Shown piece by piece: positions 51,846 through 60,243 of a DNA stretch of 64,000 nucleotides. The translations under genes and the position numbers were made by a program. Under the pieces are notes generated by a model that saw nothing but the letters and a program-made list of their open reading frames with translations, was not told the origin of the DNA and ran no database searches. Positions within the stretch are counted from its first letter, which is position 1. Each line of letters opens with the position of its first letter. The stretch is from assembly GCF_000744775.1 (NCBI RefSeq), contig NZ_JQMP01000004.1, positions 620,001 through 684,000 of the forward strand. The letters run 5' to 3'. The DNA comes from Thermorudis peleae. Its GTDB lineage: Bacteria > Chloroflexota > Chloroflexia > Thermomicrobiales > Thermomicrobiaceae.

Positions 51846-52032
51846 TGGTTTGCCTTTCTACTCTCGTCTGCCCGCTTCACCATCGCCCGTGCGAAGCAGG
51901 GCGATTATAGTGGATGACGCTACCCACGAGAGAGCAAACTCGCTACGCTTAGCGCACTGCCACAGTTGGGGCAGGAATACGGTCAGCCACGCTTGTGTCG
52001 ATAATATCCGAGTACTGGCGAAGGAAAACAAT

Positions 52033-53976
52033 ATGGCGACGCCGCTTCTGCATGTCGAGGGGATAAGCAAACAGTTTGGGGCATACGAGGTTTTCCACGA
52101 CGTTACATTGACTGTGCACGACGGCGACCGCCTTGGCTTGGTAGGGCCGAATGGCGCAGGGAAGAGCACGCTACTTGCGATCCTCGCTGGTCAGCTGGAA
52201 CCCGATGCGGGGGCGATCATTCGCCGTCGTGGACTGCGGATCGGCTATCTGCCACAGCTACCAGACTTTGCTGGTGCGCTGACGGTGCGGCAGGCCGCTG
52301 AGCAAGCCGTTGCGGCAGTCCAGGAACTGCATGACGAGCTTGAAGCCGTTGCTGCAGCACTGGCAACCGCGCACGATGAGACATATACTGAGCTTGCCAT
52401 GCGCTTTGACGAGCTGAGCCGGCGGTTCGAAGCAGCCGGGGGCTTTGAACTCGAACGACAGATTCAGGAAGTCTTAGCCAACCTTGGATTCCCTCAGGCA
52501 ATGTGGGAAACCCCTGTCGACCACCTGAGTGGCGGCCAGCGAACGCGACTGGCGCTTGCGTGCACCCTCTTGGCCGCTCCAGATTTGCTCCTCCTCGACG
52601 AGCCAACAAACCACCTTGACCTCGCTATGCTCACCTGGCTAGACCGTTTCCTTGCGCAGTGGCCTGGTGCGTTCGTCCTTGTCTCACACGACCGCTACAC
52701 GCTCGATCGCGTTACAACCGAGACCCTGGCGCTTGAGCAAGGCACTATCACGCGCTATTCTGGCAATTACTCCCAGTACGTCGCGCTACGAGCCGAGCGC
52801 ATTAAGCAGCAACAGGCAGCGTACGAGGCCCAGCAGGCCGAAATCGCCAAGCTTGAAGCCTTTATTCAGCGATATCGAGCGGGGCAACGCGCCCGTGAGG
52901 CTCGCGGCCGAGCGAAACGGCTAGCCCGGATCGAACGCATCGAACCCCCACGCGAAGCGCCACGATTGCGACTTCAACTCGAAGAGCAGTACCGGAGTGG
53001 CCAGATTGTGCTCGAAAGTAGCCCGCTCACGATTGGCTATATCAGCACAGGAGAACCGCGCGTCTTGCTCCGTACTCCACCGCTTGTAGTGCAACGCGGC
53101 GAACGGATTGCACTGCTCGGCCCGAATGGCTCAGGCAAAACCAGCTTGCTCCGCACACTCGTCGGAGAGATTCGGCCGCTTCAGGGGGAAATCCGCTTCG
53201 GCTATCATGTCGCCCCGGCCTACTTTGCCCAACAGTGGACCGTGGACGACCCAGAGGAAACGGTGCTCGACTTGCTCTGCCGCCGTCTTACGCTTTCGCC
53301 GGACGAAGCACGAGCGCTCGCAGCCGCCTTTCTTTTCCGAGGCGACGATGTCTTCAAGCCGGTGGGCGTGCTCAGTGGAGGAGAACGCAGTCGACTTGCA
53401 CTTGCCTTGCTCGTCGAGACGCGAGCCAATGCCCTCCTCCTCGACGAGCCGACCAATCACCTTGACCTACCGAGTCGAGAAGCGCTTGAAACCGTGTTGG
53501 ACGAGTTTCCTGGCACGCTCATCTTCGCTTCCCACGATCGCTATCTCATTGACCGGCTTGCAACCAAACTCTGGCTGATCGAGAACGGAACGGTGCGCAT
53601 CGTCCTGGGCAACTACTCGACATTGCTTGAACAAGGAGCACTGTCGCTAACGCCAGCGCCTGCCGGATCACCTCGCACTGTGGCGAGCACTGCGGCGTCA
53701 ACGTCGCGGCCGAGCGCTCGGCCACCCACCCCGTCAGCGCGTTCGCCACGGGAGCGTGCCAGAGCATTGCGGAATGCCGAAGAACGCATCCTTGCACTTG
53801 AAGCACAGCTTGAGCACCTCGCCGACGCACTCGCCGAGGCAAGCGCTCGTCAGAATGTAGAGGAGTTGCAAGAGCTCCAACGTGCCTACGAGCGCACCGA
53901 AACAGCGCTCCACGATGCCTACGCACACTGGGAAGCATTGCTTGAGGAAGACGAAGGGCAGGATAGCGCTCGATGA
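52033..53976 (+). CDS. ABC-F family ATPase
   Basis: ABC-F proteins act on the ribosome in translation, some giving antibiotic protection. The 647-residue protein has two ABC cassettes: the first with GPNGAGKST, LSGGQRTR and LLLLDEPTNHLD, the second with GPNGSGKTS, LSGGERSR and ALLLDEPTNHLD. A basic linker rich in Arg/Gln (about residues 250-310) lies between, and a Ser/Pro/Ala-rich spacer with a C-terminal coiled coil (about 570-647) follows. There are no membrane segments, so it is not a transporter. It resembles the Uup/YdiF type; its function is unproven. The stop overlaps coaE by 4 bases (ATGA), so the two are coupled. Confidence 0.93.
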   Translation: MATPLLHVEGISKQFGAYEVFHDVTLTVHDGDRLGLVGPNGAGKSTLLAILAGQLEPDAGAIIRRRGLRIGYLPQLPDFAGALTVRQAAEQAVAAVQELHDELEAVAAALATAHDETYTELAMRFDELSRRFEAAGGFELERQIQEVLANLGFPQAMWETPVDHLSGGQRTRLALACTLLAAPDLLLLDEPTNHLDLAMLTWLDRFLAQWPGAFVLVSHDRYTLDRVTTETLALEQGTITRYSGNYSQYVALRAERIKQQQAAYEAQQAEIAKLEAFIQRYRAGQRAREARGRAKRLARIERIEPPREAPRLRLQLEEQYRSGQIVLESSPLTIGYISTGEPRVLLRTPPLVVQRGERIALLGPNGSGKTSLLRTLVGEIRPLQGEIRFGYHVAPAYFAQQWTVDDPEETVLDLLCRRLTLSPDEARALAAAFLFRGDDVFKPVGVLSGGERSRLALALLVETRANALLLDEPTNHLDLPSREALETVLDEFPGTLIFASHDRYLIDRLATKLWLIENGTVRIVLGNYSTLLEQGALSLTPAPAGSPRTVASTAASTSRPSARPPTPSARSPRERARALRNAEERILALEAQLEHLADALAEASARQNVEELQELQRAYERTETALHDAYAHWEALLEEDEGQDSAR

Positions 53977-54608
53977 GCAAGCAGCAACGGCCGTATCGCA
54001 TTGGATTAACTGGCAACATCGCGTGTGGGAAGTCGTTGGTTCTCCGCATGCTTGCGGAACTCGGAGCCGATGTGATCGATGCTGACCAGGTGTCGCGTGA
54101 GGTTACAGCGCCGGGAGAACCGGCCCTGGAAGCAATCCGCGAAGCCTTCGGCTCGAGTGTCTTTCGAGCCGACGGCACACTCGATCGTCGAGCACTCGGT
54201 GCCGTGGTGTTCCGTGATCCAGAGCAACTCCGCCGGCTGGAAGCCATCCTCCACCCACGGATTGCTGAGCGCATTCGCCGATGGATTGCTGCAAGCGACA
54301 AGCCCGTGGTGGTTATCGACGCAATCAAGTTGTTCGAGTCCAGCTTAGCCGCTGAATGTGACGAGACGTGGGTCGTCACCTGTCATCCCGAGCAGCAGCT
54401 TGCCCGGCTCATGGCCCGTGACGGATTCACCCGAGAAGAGGCACTACTGCGCATTCACGCCCAGCCACCACAGGAAGAGAAAGTGCGTCGTGCAACGCGG
54501 GTGATCGACAACAGTGGGACAATCGAAGAGACGCGGCGTCAGGTCTTAGCAGCCTGGCACGATGTCTGCCAGCGTCTAGCCGCACGATCCGGGACGGTAG
54601 GGGAATAG
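53973..54608 (+). CDS. coaE: dephospho-CoA kinase
   Basis: CoaE phosphorylates the 3'-OH of the ribose of dephospho-CoA, the last step of CoA synthesis. The 211-residue P-loop kinase has GNIACGKS (residues 14-21), the DADQVSREV segment, the lid region around RLMARDGFTREEA and the R-A-x-x-VIDNSGTIEETR C-terminus. In the usual P-loop GGIGSGKS, the middle Ser is Cys here, a tolerated change. It is translated together with the ABC-F gene, with no evident functional link. Confidence 0.95.
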   Translation: MSKQQRPYRIGLTGNIACGKSLVLRMLAELGADVIDADQVSREVTAPGEPALEAIREAFGSSVFRADGTLDRRALGAVVFRDPEQLRRLEAILHPRIAERIRRWIAASDKPVVVIDAIKLFESSLAAECDETWVVTCHPEQQLARLMARDGFTREEALLRIHAQPPQEEKVRRATRVIDNSGTIEETRRQVLAAWHDVCQRLAARSGTVGE

Positions 54609-54653
54609 CCCCCCACACCAGGGCGTTTGGCTAGGTGAGAAAGGGGAGCGAGG

Positions 54654-55274
54654 ATGGCACAATGGCATGACGTGCAGGTCTGGTTCGATTATCTCTGCCC
54701 CTACGTCTATCGGGCGTCAATGCTCCTGCTCTGGCTTCAGGAACACTATGATCCGTCGCTTGTCGTGCACTGGCGCTACTTCTCCCTTGAACAGGTAAAC
54801 CAGAGATTTGGCCCGGATTGGAAGCTTTGGGAGCAGCCCGACGATGTTCCAAGCCGCACCCGGCTTGCGTGGAAGGGGGCAGAAGCGGCTCGGCAACAAG
54901 GCGATGAAGCGTTCCGGCGCTTCCACCGCGCGCTGCTCCGCCTTCGCCACGAAGAGCGGCGTGACTTAGCCGATCCCGAAACGATTTTTGAAGCAGCCCG
55001 GCGAGCGGAACTCGATCTCGACGCGTTCGACCGCGCCTTCAAGCAGGCAACGCTTGCCGCGCTCGCACGTGACCATGAAGAGGGAGTCCAGCACTACGGC
55101 GTCTTCGGTACGCCAACGCTCGTCTTCCCAAATGGGCGAGCAGCGTACCTGCGGTTGAGCACCTTGCCCGAAGAGGCCAAGCGGGGCGCGCTCTGGGAGC
55201 AACTCGTGGAGATGATTGCCAATACGCCGGAAGTCGATGAGATCAAACGGCCAACGCCGCCACAGCCTGCTTGA
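54654..55274 (+). CDS. DsbA/FrnE-like thioredoxin-fold protein
   Basis: The 206-residue protein has the DsbA-like thioredoxin fold with a helical insertion (about residues 60-150) and the cis-Pro loop GTPT near residue 155. The redox site CxxC is CPYV (WFDYLCPYVYRAS), so only the first cysteine remains. Without a resolving cysteine it cannot work as a normal dithiol oxidase; glutathione-S-transferase-kappa or isomerase-like chemistry is possible. No signal peptide is present, so it is cytoplasmic, like FrnE. AAAGGGGAGCGAGG lies before the ATG. It lies 45 bases after coaE. Confidence 0.87.
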   Translation: MAQWHDVQVWFDYLCPYVYRASMLLLWLQEHYDPSLVVHWRYFSLEQVNQRFGPDWKLWEQPDDVPSRTRLAWKGAEAARQQGDEAFRRFHRALLRLRHEERRDLADPETIFEAARRAELDLDAFDRAFKQATLAALARDHEEGVQHYGVFGTPTLVFPNGRAAYLRLSTLPEEAKRGALWEQLVEMIANTPEVDEIKRPTPPQPA

Positions 55275-55346
55275 TGCACACTGTCCCGGCCAGACGTGGA
55301 ATACTCTCAAGTGAGACGCTGGTTTTGCGGGCAGTTGAGGGGTACC

Positions 55347-56501
55347 GTGGAAGCATCACTCCGTCTTGGACGCATTCGTGGCATTGAGATCGGCATCCAC
55401 TACACGTGGCTGATCGCCTTCGCCCTGCTGGCGTACTCGCTTGCTGCGGGCGTGTTTCCCCTTTGGTATCCCGATTGGACACCAGGGCTCTATTGGAGCA
55501 TCGGCGCGATCTCGAGCCTTCTCCTCTTCGCCTCCGTACTCGCCCACGAGCTTGGCCACTCACTGGTTGCCCAGGCACGCGGCATTCGTGTCGTGCGCAT
55601 TGTGCTCTTCATTTTTGGCGGCGTTGCGCAAATTGCGGACGAGCCGCGCCGCGCCTCCGATGAGTTTGCCATCGCCATCGCAGGCCCGCTTGTCAGCTTC
55701 GTGATCGGCATCCTTGGGCTACTAAGCTGGCCATTGGTCAATCCGGTCAGCGAGCCTGCCGGAGCGATTCTCCATTATCTGGGATACGCAAACTTGCTTC
55801 TTGTGGCTTTTAACCTGATCCCCGCCTATCCGCTCGACGGTGGGCGCGTCCTGCGGGCCATCTTGTGGGGGGCACTTGGCAGCATTTACCGCGGTACCCG
55901 GATTGCATCACGCATCGGCATTGGCATTGGCTTTCTCTTCATCGCCATCGGCATTTTCCTTGCGTTCCGAGCCCCCTTGCAAGGGATTTGGCTGGTGGCC
56001 ATCGGCTGGTTTCTCCAAAACGCTGCCCAGCAGGCCTATCAACAGCTCTTGGTACGACGCTGGTTCGAGGGCATTACGGTTGGTCGCGTGATGGCACCAG
56101 CACCATGGGCGATCGAGCCAGACCGAACGATTGACGAACTGGTCGATGCGCTCCTGCGTTACAACACGCGCAGTTTCCCGGTCGTTGAGGACGGCCGCCT
56201 TGTCGGTATTGTCACGATTACGGACGTCAGCCACGCTCCTCGTGATGAATGGGCGACCCGTCAGGTGCGTGACCTCATGACACCGTGGGAGCGCCTGATC
56301 GTGGCCACGCCCGATACCGACCTCGAGACTGTGCTCGAGGCGATGGTCGAACGCGATATTCACCAGGTGCCAGTTGTGCAAGGGCATACGCTGATCGGCT
56401 GGCTGACCCGCAACGCTGTCCTGCATTTCTTACAACTCCGACGGCAACTCGATAACTGGGAACAGCTCGACCGCGAGCGCTCGCCGTTCGCGCGCCCGTA
56501 A
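55347..56501 (+). CDS. site-2 protease-family membrane metalloprotease with CBS domains
   Basis: The 384-residue inner-membrane protein is an M50-type intramembrane protease. It has HELGH (residues 67-71) in a membrane helix, the third zinc ligand in NLIPAYPLDGGRVLRA, about six membrane segments and two C-terminal CBS domains (about residues 245-365) that may bind adenine nucleotides. Relatives (SpoIVFB-like with CBS) cut membrane-bound regulators; the substrate here is unknown. GTG 55347 is chosen, with GAGGGG 5 bases upstream; ATG 55296 is in frame but would add an unusual N-terminus. It follows the DsbA-like gene by 72 bases. Confidence 0.9.
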   Translation: MEASLRLGRIRGIEIGIHYTWLIAFALLAYSLAAGVFPLWYPDWTPGLYWSIGAISSLLLFASVLAHELGHSLVAQARGIRVVRIVLFIFGGVAQIADEPRRASDEFAIAIAGPLVSFVIGILGLLSWPLVNPVSEPAGAILHYLGYANLLLVAFNLIPAYPLDGGRVLRAILWGALGSIYRGTRIASRIGIGIGFLFIAIGIFLAFRAPLQGIWLVAIGWFLQNAAQQAYQQLLVRRWFEGITVGRVMAPAPWAIEPDRTIDELVDALLRYNTRSFPVVEDGRLVGIVTITDVSHAPRDEWATRQVRDLMTPWERLIVATPDTDLETVLEAMVERDIHQVPVVQGHTLIGWLTRNAVLHFLQLRRQLDNWEQLDRERSPFARP

Positions 56502-56557
56502 CACGCTTGGTCAAGGCCATCCCGCACTGCAGCAGGATGGTGAGGAACAGGATCATC

Positions 56558-56592
56558 GAGCGAGGGCAATTGGGCTTAGCACGCCCTCGCTC
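56558..56592 (+). terminator. terminator hairpin 1 between the site-2 protease and M42 genes
   Basis: A perfect 10-bp stem (GAGCGAGGGC at 56558-56567, complement at 56583-56592) lies 57 bases after the protease stop, without a good T-run. Confidence 0.65.
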
Positions 56593-56629
56593 TCCGACAA
56601 TGTGCAGTCAGCCTCTCCAACTGAGAAAC

Positions 56630-56683
56630 GCTGGGCGTGCACCGGGCAATGTCATAGAGCGATACGCTCGGTGCACGCCCAGC
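56630..56683 (-). terminator. terminator hairpin 2, 15-bp inverted repeat
   Basis: GCTGGGCGTGCACCG (56630-56644) and its perfect complement (56669-56683) lie 9 bases beyond the M42 stop on the minus strand. A nested 5-bp hairpin (GAGCG/CGCTC) is in the loop. It is probably the 3' end of the M42 transcript. Confidence 0.65.
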
Positions 56684-56691
56684 TCGCGTGG

Positions 56692-57750
56692 TTAGCGGCG
56701 AGTCAGATCAGGGTTGGGGCCAAGATCGCGAACAAACTGGGCCACCAGGCGGATCGCGCGATCGACATCATCGAGGCTAATAAGCTCGTTGGGCGAATGC
56801 ATATAGCGGTTAGGGATCGAGACAAGCCCACAAGGGATGCCCGCACGCGCTGGGGCAATCGCGTCCGCATCGGTGCCAGTGCGCGCTGGCGCAGCTGACA
56901 GGGCAACCGGGATATCAAGGGCGGCAGCGGCGGCCTGTAGTCGAGCGAAGACTCCCGGATGCACCATCGAACCACGGTCGAGCACTGGGCCACCGCCGAT
57001 GCGTACATCGCCACCGCCACGCTTGTCGGCCTCGGGATGATCTGTCGCATGGGTGACATCAAAAATGACGGCAACTGTCGGCTTCAGCGCAAAGGCACTG
57101 GTGCGAGCCCCCAGGAAGCTGATCTCCTCCTGGACCGCAGCAACTGCGTAGATATCGGCTGCCGGCCGATCATGGCTCAGCGCCCGTAAGACTTCGAGCG
57201 CGATAAACGCACCAATGCGATTATCAATTCCACGGGCGACCAGCCGATTGTTGAGCAGCGATACTGGTGGCTGCTCGATCACAATCGGATCGCCAATGGT
57301 AACCAGGGAACGCGCCTCTGAGCCGTCTCGCGCGCCGATATCGATCCACAGGTCTTTGATACGACTGGCCCGGCCTTTGTCCTCTTCGCTGAGCAGATGG
57401 GCGGGCTTTCGCCCAATGACACCAATGACTGGGCCGCTCTTCGTCAGAATGCGCACACGCTGGCCCGTCAAAATCTGGTCGTCCCACCCACCGATTGCGC
57501 GGAACCAAATGTAGCCCTGATCGTCGATATATGAAACCATGAGCCCGATCTCGTCGATGTGCCCCTCGACGATAACGACTGGGCCGTCGCCGCGCAATCG
57601 CGCAATGCTGTTACCATTGTGGTCTACGAGCACCTCATCGGCGAAGCTTTCGGCTTCAGCACGCCACACCCGGGCTGCCGGCTCCTCAAAGCCTGAGGGG
57701 CTTGGGGCTTCAAGGAGCCGAAGCAGAAAACTTCGCTGCCGCTCTTCCAT
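56692..57750 (-). CDS. M42-family aminopeptidase
   Basis: M42 enzymes are self-compartmentalising di-zinc (or cobalt) aminopeptidases, tetrahedral dodecamers in the cytoplasm, common in thermophiles. The 352-residue protein has the metal and catalytic residues EGHIDEIGL, RGIDNRIGA, VQEEISFLGA, FDVTHATDHP and the late YMHSPNELIS. The length is typical. The gene starts 15 bases after the dehydrogenase stop and ends before two hairpins. An endoglucanase label used for some relatives is a historical misnomer. Confidence 0.94.
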   Translation of the reverse strand: MEERQRSFLLRLLEAPSPSGFEEPAARVWRAEAESFADEVLVDHNGNSIARLRGDGPVVIVEGHIDEIGLMVSYIDDQGYIWFRAIGGWDDQILTGQRVRILTKSGPVIGVIGRKPAHLLSEEDKGRASRIKDLWIDIGARDGSEARSLVTIGDPIVIEQPPVSLLNNRLVARGIDNRIGAFIALEVLRALSHDRPAADIYAVAAVQEEISFLGARTSAFALKPTVAVIFDVTHATDHPEADKRGGGDVRIGGGPVLDRGSMVHPGVFARLQAAAAALDIPVALSAAPARTGTDADAIAPARAGIPCGLVSIPNRYMHSPNELISLDDVDRAIRLVAQFVRDLGPNPDLTRR

Positions 57751-57765
57751 ACGATCCCTTCCCCT

Positions 57766-58719
57766 CTAGTTCACCTGGCAATGCGGCGGTAGCCCGTTCA
57801 ACACATTGCACACGTTGGTAATCGCCAGGAACAACGTACGCTCACGGGCTTCTTCGGTCGAGCCGCCGATATGCGGCGTCATTATCACATTCTCAAACTC
57901 GACGAATGGATTCTCGGTCAGCGGCTCGACTTCGAACACGTCTAAGCCTGCGCCTGCAATCTTGCCGGCGCGCAGTGCCTCGACCAACGCACTCTGCTTG
58001 ACAACTGGGCCACGCGCGAGGTTGATCAGGAAGGCGGACGGCTTCATCAAGCTGAGCGTCTCTTCGTTGATGAGGTAGTGTGTTTGCGGCGTGAGCGGCA
58101 CGTGAATTGAGACGAAATCCGACTCCTGAAGTAAGCGCTCGAGCGGCACATAGTCAATGCCGTGGGCAGCGGCAAATGGGATGTCCCAGGCAATATCGTA
58201 GGCCAGGACGCGCATGCTGAGGGCACGGCCAAGCACACCAAGCGTCTTGCCAGCCCGACCAAGACCAATGATGCCAAGCGTCTTCCCGAACAACTCGGTG
58301 CCAAAGAGTGGCTGCCACTGGCCACGACGCAGTGCGCGATCCGCCTCGCCAATGCGGCGAGCAAGGGCAAACATCATGCCTAAGGCAAGCTCGGCAACCG
58401 AGCGGTTGTTGCATCCTGCGCAGATGCAGACGGCGATACCACGGCGGGTTGCTTCGTCGATGTCGATGTGATTGTAGCCGACGCCAGACGTGCTAATGAC
58501 TTTGAGCCGGTTTGCGCTGGCCAGGACGCGTGCAGTAATCGGCTCGATTCCGGTAATCAACCCGTCAACGTCTTTGACGAGTTCGACGAGCTGATCTTCC
58601 GTTAAGGGATATTCCACTGGCCGATCAACGAGATGACAACCATATCGCTCGAGCAAACGAGCGATCCGCTCATGGTCGCCTGCATACTTCCAGGGTAGCA
58701 CCAGGACATCTTTCCCCAT
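57766..58719 (-). CDS. D-2-hydroxyacid dehydrogenase (phosphoglycerate dehydrogenase-like)
   Basis: The 317-residue NAD-dependent enzyme oxidises a D-2-hydroxyacid. It has the Rossmann motif GLGRAGKTLG near residue 150 and the catalytic triad: Arg in NLARGPVV, Glu in DVFEVEPL and His in TPHIGGSTEEA. Unlike full SerA it lacks the C-terminal ACT/ASB domain, so serine feedback is not expected, and the true substrate (3-phosphoglycerate, glyoxylate or another) is open. The start at 58719 (MGKDVLVLPW) has GGAAAGG upstream; the ORF extends to 58800 without family support. It lies upstream of the M42 gene in an operon. Confidence 0.9.
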   Translation of the reverse strand: MGKDVLVLPWKYAGDHERIARLLERYGCHLVDRPVEYPLTEDQLVELVKDVDGLITGIEPITARVLASANRLKVISTSGVGYNHIDIDEATRRGIAVCICAGCNNRSVAELALGMMFALARRIGEADRALRRGQWQPLFGTELFGKTLGIIGLGRAGKTLGVLGRALSMRVLAYDIAWDIPFAAAHGIDYVPLERLLQESDFVSIHVPLTPQTHYLINEETLSLMKPSAFLINLARGPVVKQSALVEALRAGKIAGAGLDVFEVEPLTENPFVEFENVIMTPHIGGSTEEARERTLFLAITNVCNVLNGLPPHCQVN

Positions 58720-58876
58720 GGGCCTTTCCACTCCTTCCACATCATCAACGGCCCTTTTCACCCGCGCCATTCTACGCCGCATTGTGCGGTCATGCGACAA
58801 CTGAGGACGAATTGACGTGGGTACCAGCGCATGTTAGCGTTAGCATGGGGAGTGTTGTTTGAGGAGTACGAACGAC

Positions 58877-59137
58877 GTGACACAGCTGATCCAATTCCTG
58901 CTTGACCTTTTAATGATCTTGCAGTTGGCTATCGTGATCCGGGCAGTGCTGTCATGGTTTGATCCAACAGCGAGTAATCCCATTTCACGCTTTCTCGTGC
59001 AGCTGACCGAGCCACTCATCGCGCCAATTCGCCGTGTGCTTCCGCTTGTTGGCGGCGTGCTTGACCTTTCGCCACTTGTCGCGCTAATCCTGCTGCAACT
59101 CCTCCAACGTATGATCGTCGCAGCAGCAATGCGTTAG
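58877..59137 (+). CDS. YggT family membrane protein
   Basis: The 86-residue protein has two membrane helices (about residues 3-25 and 60-82) with the conserved WFDPTASNPISRFL and LTEPLIAPIRRVLP segment between them, the YggT signature. Homologues may shape the membrane or help cell division. The start is GTG 58877 with GAGGAG 10 bases upstream; TTG 58859 is less likely. The stop overlaps the convergent DUF917 gene by 4 bases. Confidence 0.9.
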   Translation: MTQLIQFLLDLLMILQLAIVIRAVLSWFDPTASNPISRFLVQLTEPLIAPIRRVLPLVGGVLDLSPLVALILLQLLQRMIVAAAMR

Positions 59138-60243
59138 CGAAGGCGCTCAGCATGTTCCGCGCCATAAACGCCAGGTAACGGCTGGTAGACCACATCGGGG
59201 TAACCAAACGCCTGCGGGCCGACAACTGCGAGGGCTTCAGGCGTCCGCAGCGCGCGTGGGGCCGGAATGCCGAGTACCGCAACCCGCAACCCGTAGCGAA
59301 GCACCTCGGTGGTTACAGGCTCAGCCGTCAGCGCATCGACGATGCAGACGAGATCGGGAACAACGGCGACGACGTCCTGATCACGGCGCGCAATCAGGTA
59401 CTCGTTCTGGAAATCAATCCGCAGATGGGTGCCGCGGTACTCATCGAGCCCTTCCAGCTCGACCCAGCCACGCGCGAAGCCGGCAACGAGTCGCCGCTGA
59501 ACATCGATGATCTTGCCTCGGAAAAGCAGGTGTCCACCAGTCGTCTCGCACACTGCAGCAATTGGGTCAGCGTGCATGCGGCGGGCATCGAGAACAGCTT
59601 CGCCAATGGCTGCAGCAAAGGAAAGCGTATGCGGGATCGCGGTGGCGCGCGTTTGCGCCCCCGAAAGCATCGGAAACGCGTAGCCAGCAGCACCGCCCAT
59701 CTGCACGGTAACCGCACGAGCGTAGCGTTCCAATGTCTTCGCATCACGAAGCCACGGGAAGACGACGACATTGTGGTAAATATCAGCGAGGGCAGCTGGT
59801 GTCGCGGGGATACCAGCGATGGCAAACGATTCCATCTGCAACTCAGGGAAGGCTCGGCCCATGCCATCGCCGTCAACCAGCGGTAGGCCAGCTAGGGCAC
59901 TGACAACCATTGGGCGAAGGGCGTTTGCGCCGCCGATCTCGCCAGGGATCAGGTGCGTTGCGCGCTTTCCGGTATGAGCCTCAAGCGCGCGCAACGCGAC
60001 AAGCCATTCATCGCCGCGCGGAATACGCTCAATACTGACCGTCGGTGCGCCCATGCCACCAACTGAGACGACAACGGCATCATCTGGCAACGCATCGAGT
60101 GCGATAACGGTGATCTGCGCACCCTGACGGAGCAGTCGCCGCACCTGCAATTTGCCGTAATAGGGATTGCCACCCCCTCCAGTACCGAGAATGCCAGCGC
60201 CGATCGCAATCGCCTCGATCCTGGCTTCGTCCACCTGCCACAT
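59134..60243 (-). CDS. DUF917 / S-methyl thiohydantoin desulfurase-domain protein
   Basis: The 369-residue protein matches the DUF917 family: GAGILGTGGGGNPYYGK near the N-terminus, PGEIGGANALRPM, LVDGDGMGRAFPELQM and a C-terminal domain with CETTGGHLLFRGKI and VPDLVCIVDALT. One domain of this family is named for removal of sulfur from S-methyl thiohydantoin; most members are uncharacterised. The start ATG 60243 follows the hyuA stop directly (TGATG), with GTG 60246 as alternative. Being joined to a HyuA homologue supports a hydantoin or thiohydantoin degradation role. Confidence 0.87.
   Translation of the reverse strand: MWQVDEARIEAIAIGAGILGTGGGGNPYYGKLQVRRLLRQGAQITVIALDALPDDAVVVSVGGMGAPTVSIERIPRGDEWLVALRALEAHTGKRATHLIPGEIGGANALRPMVVSALAGLPLVDGDGMGRAFPELQMESFAIAGIPATPAALADIYHNVVVFPWLRDAKTLERYARAVTVQMGGAAGYAFPMLSGAQTRATAIPHTLSFAAAIGEAVLDARRMHADPIAAVCETTGGHLLFRGKIIDVQRRLVAGFARGWVELEGLDEYRGTHLRIDFQNEYLIARRDQDVVAVVPDLVCIVDALTAEPVTTEVLRYGLRVAVLGIPAPRALRTPEALAVVGPQAFGYPDVVYQPLPGVYGAEHAERLR

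Noticed and set aside
51846-52032. Lysine riboswitch upstream of lysA
   Set aside because: The 187-base gap has no recognisable lysine-aptamer elements or terminator.
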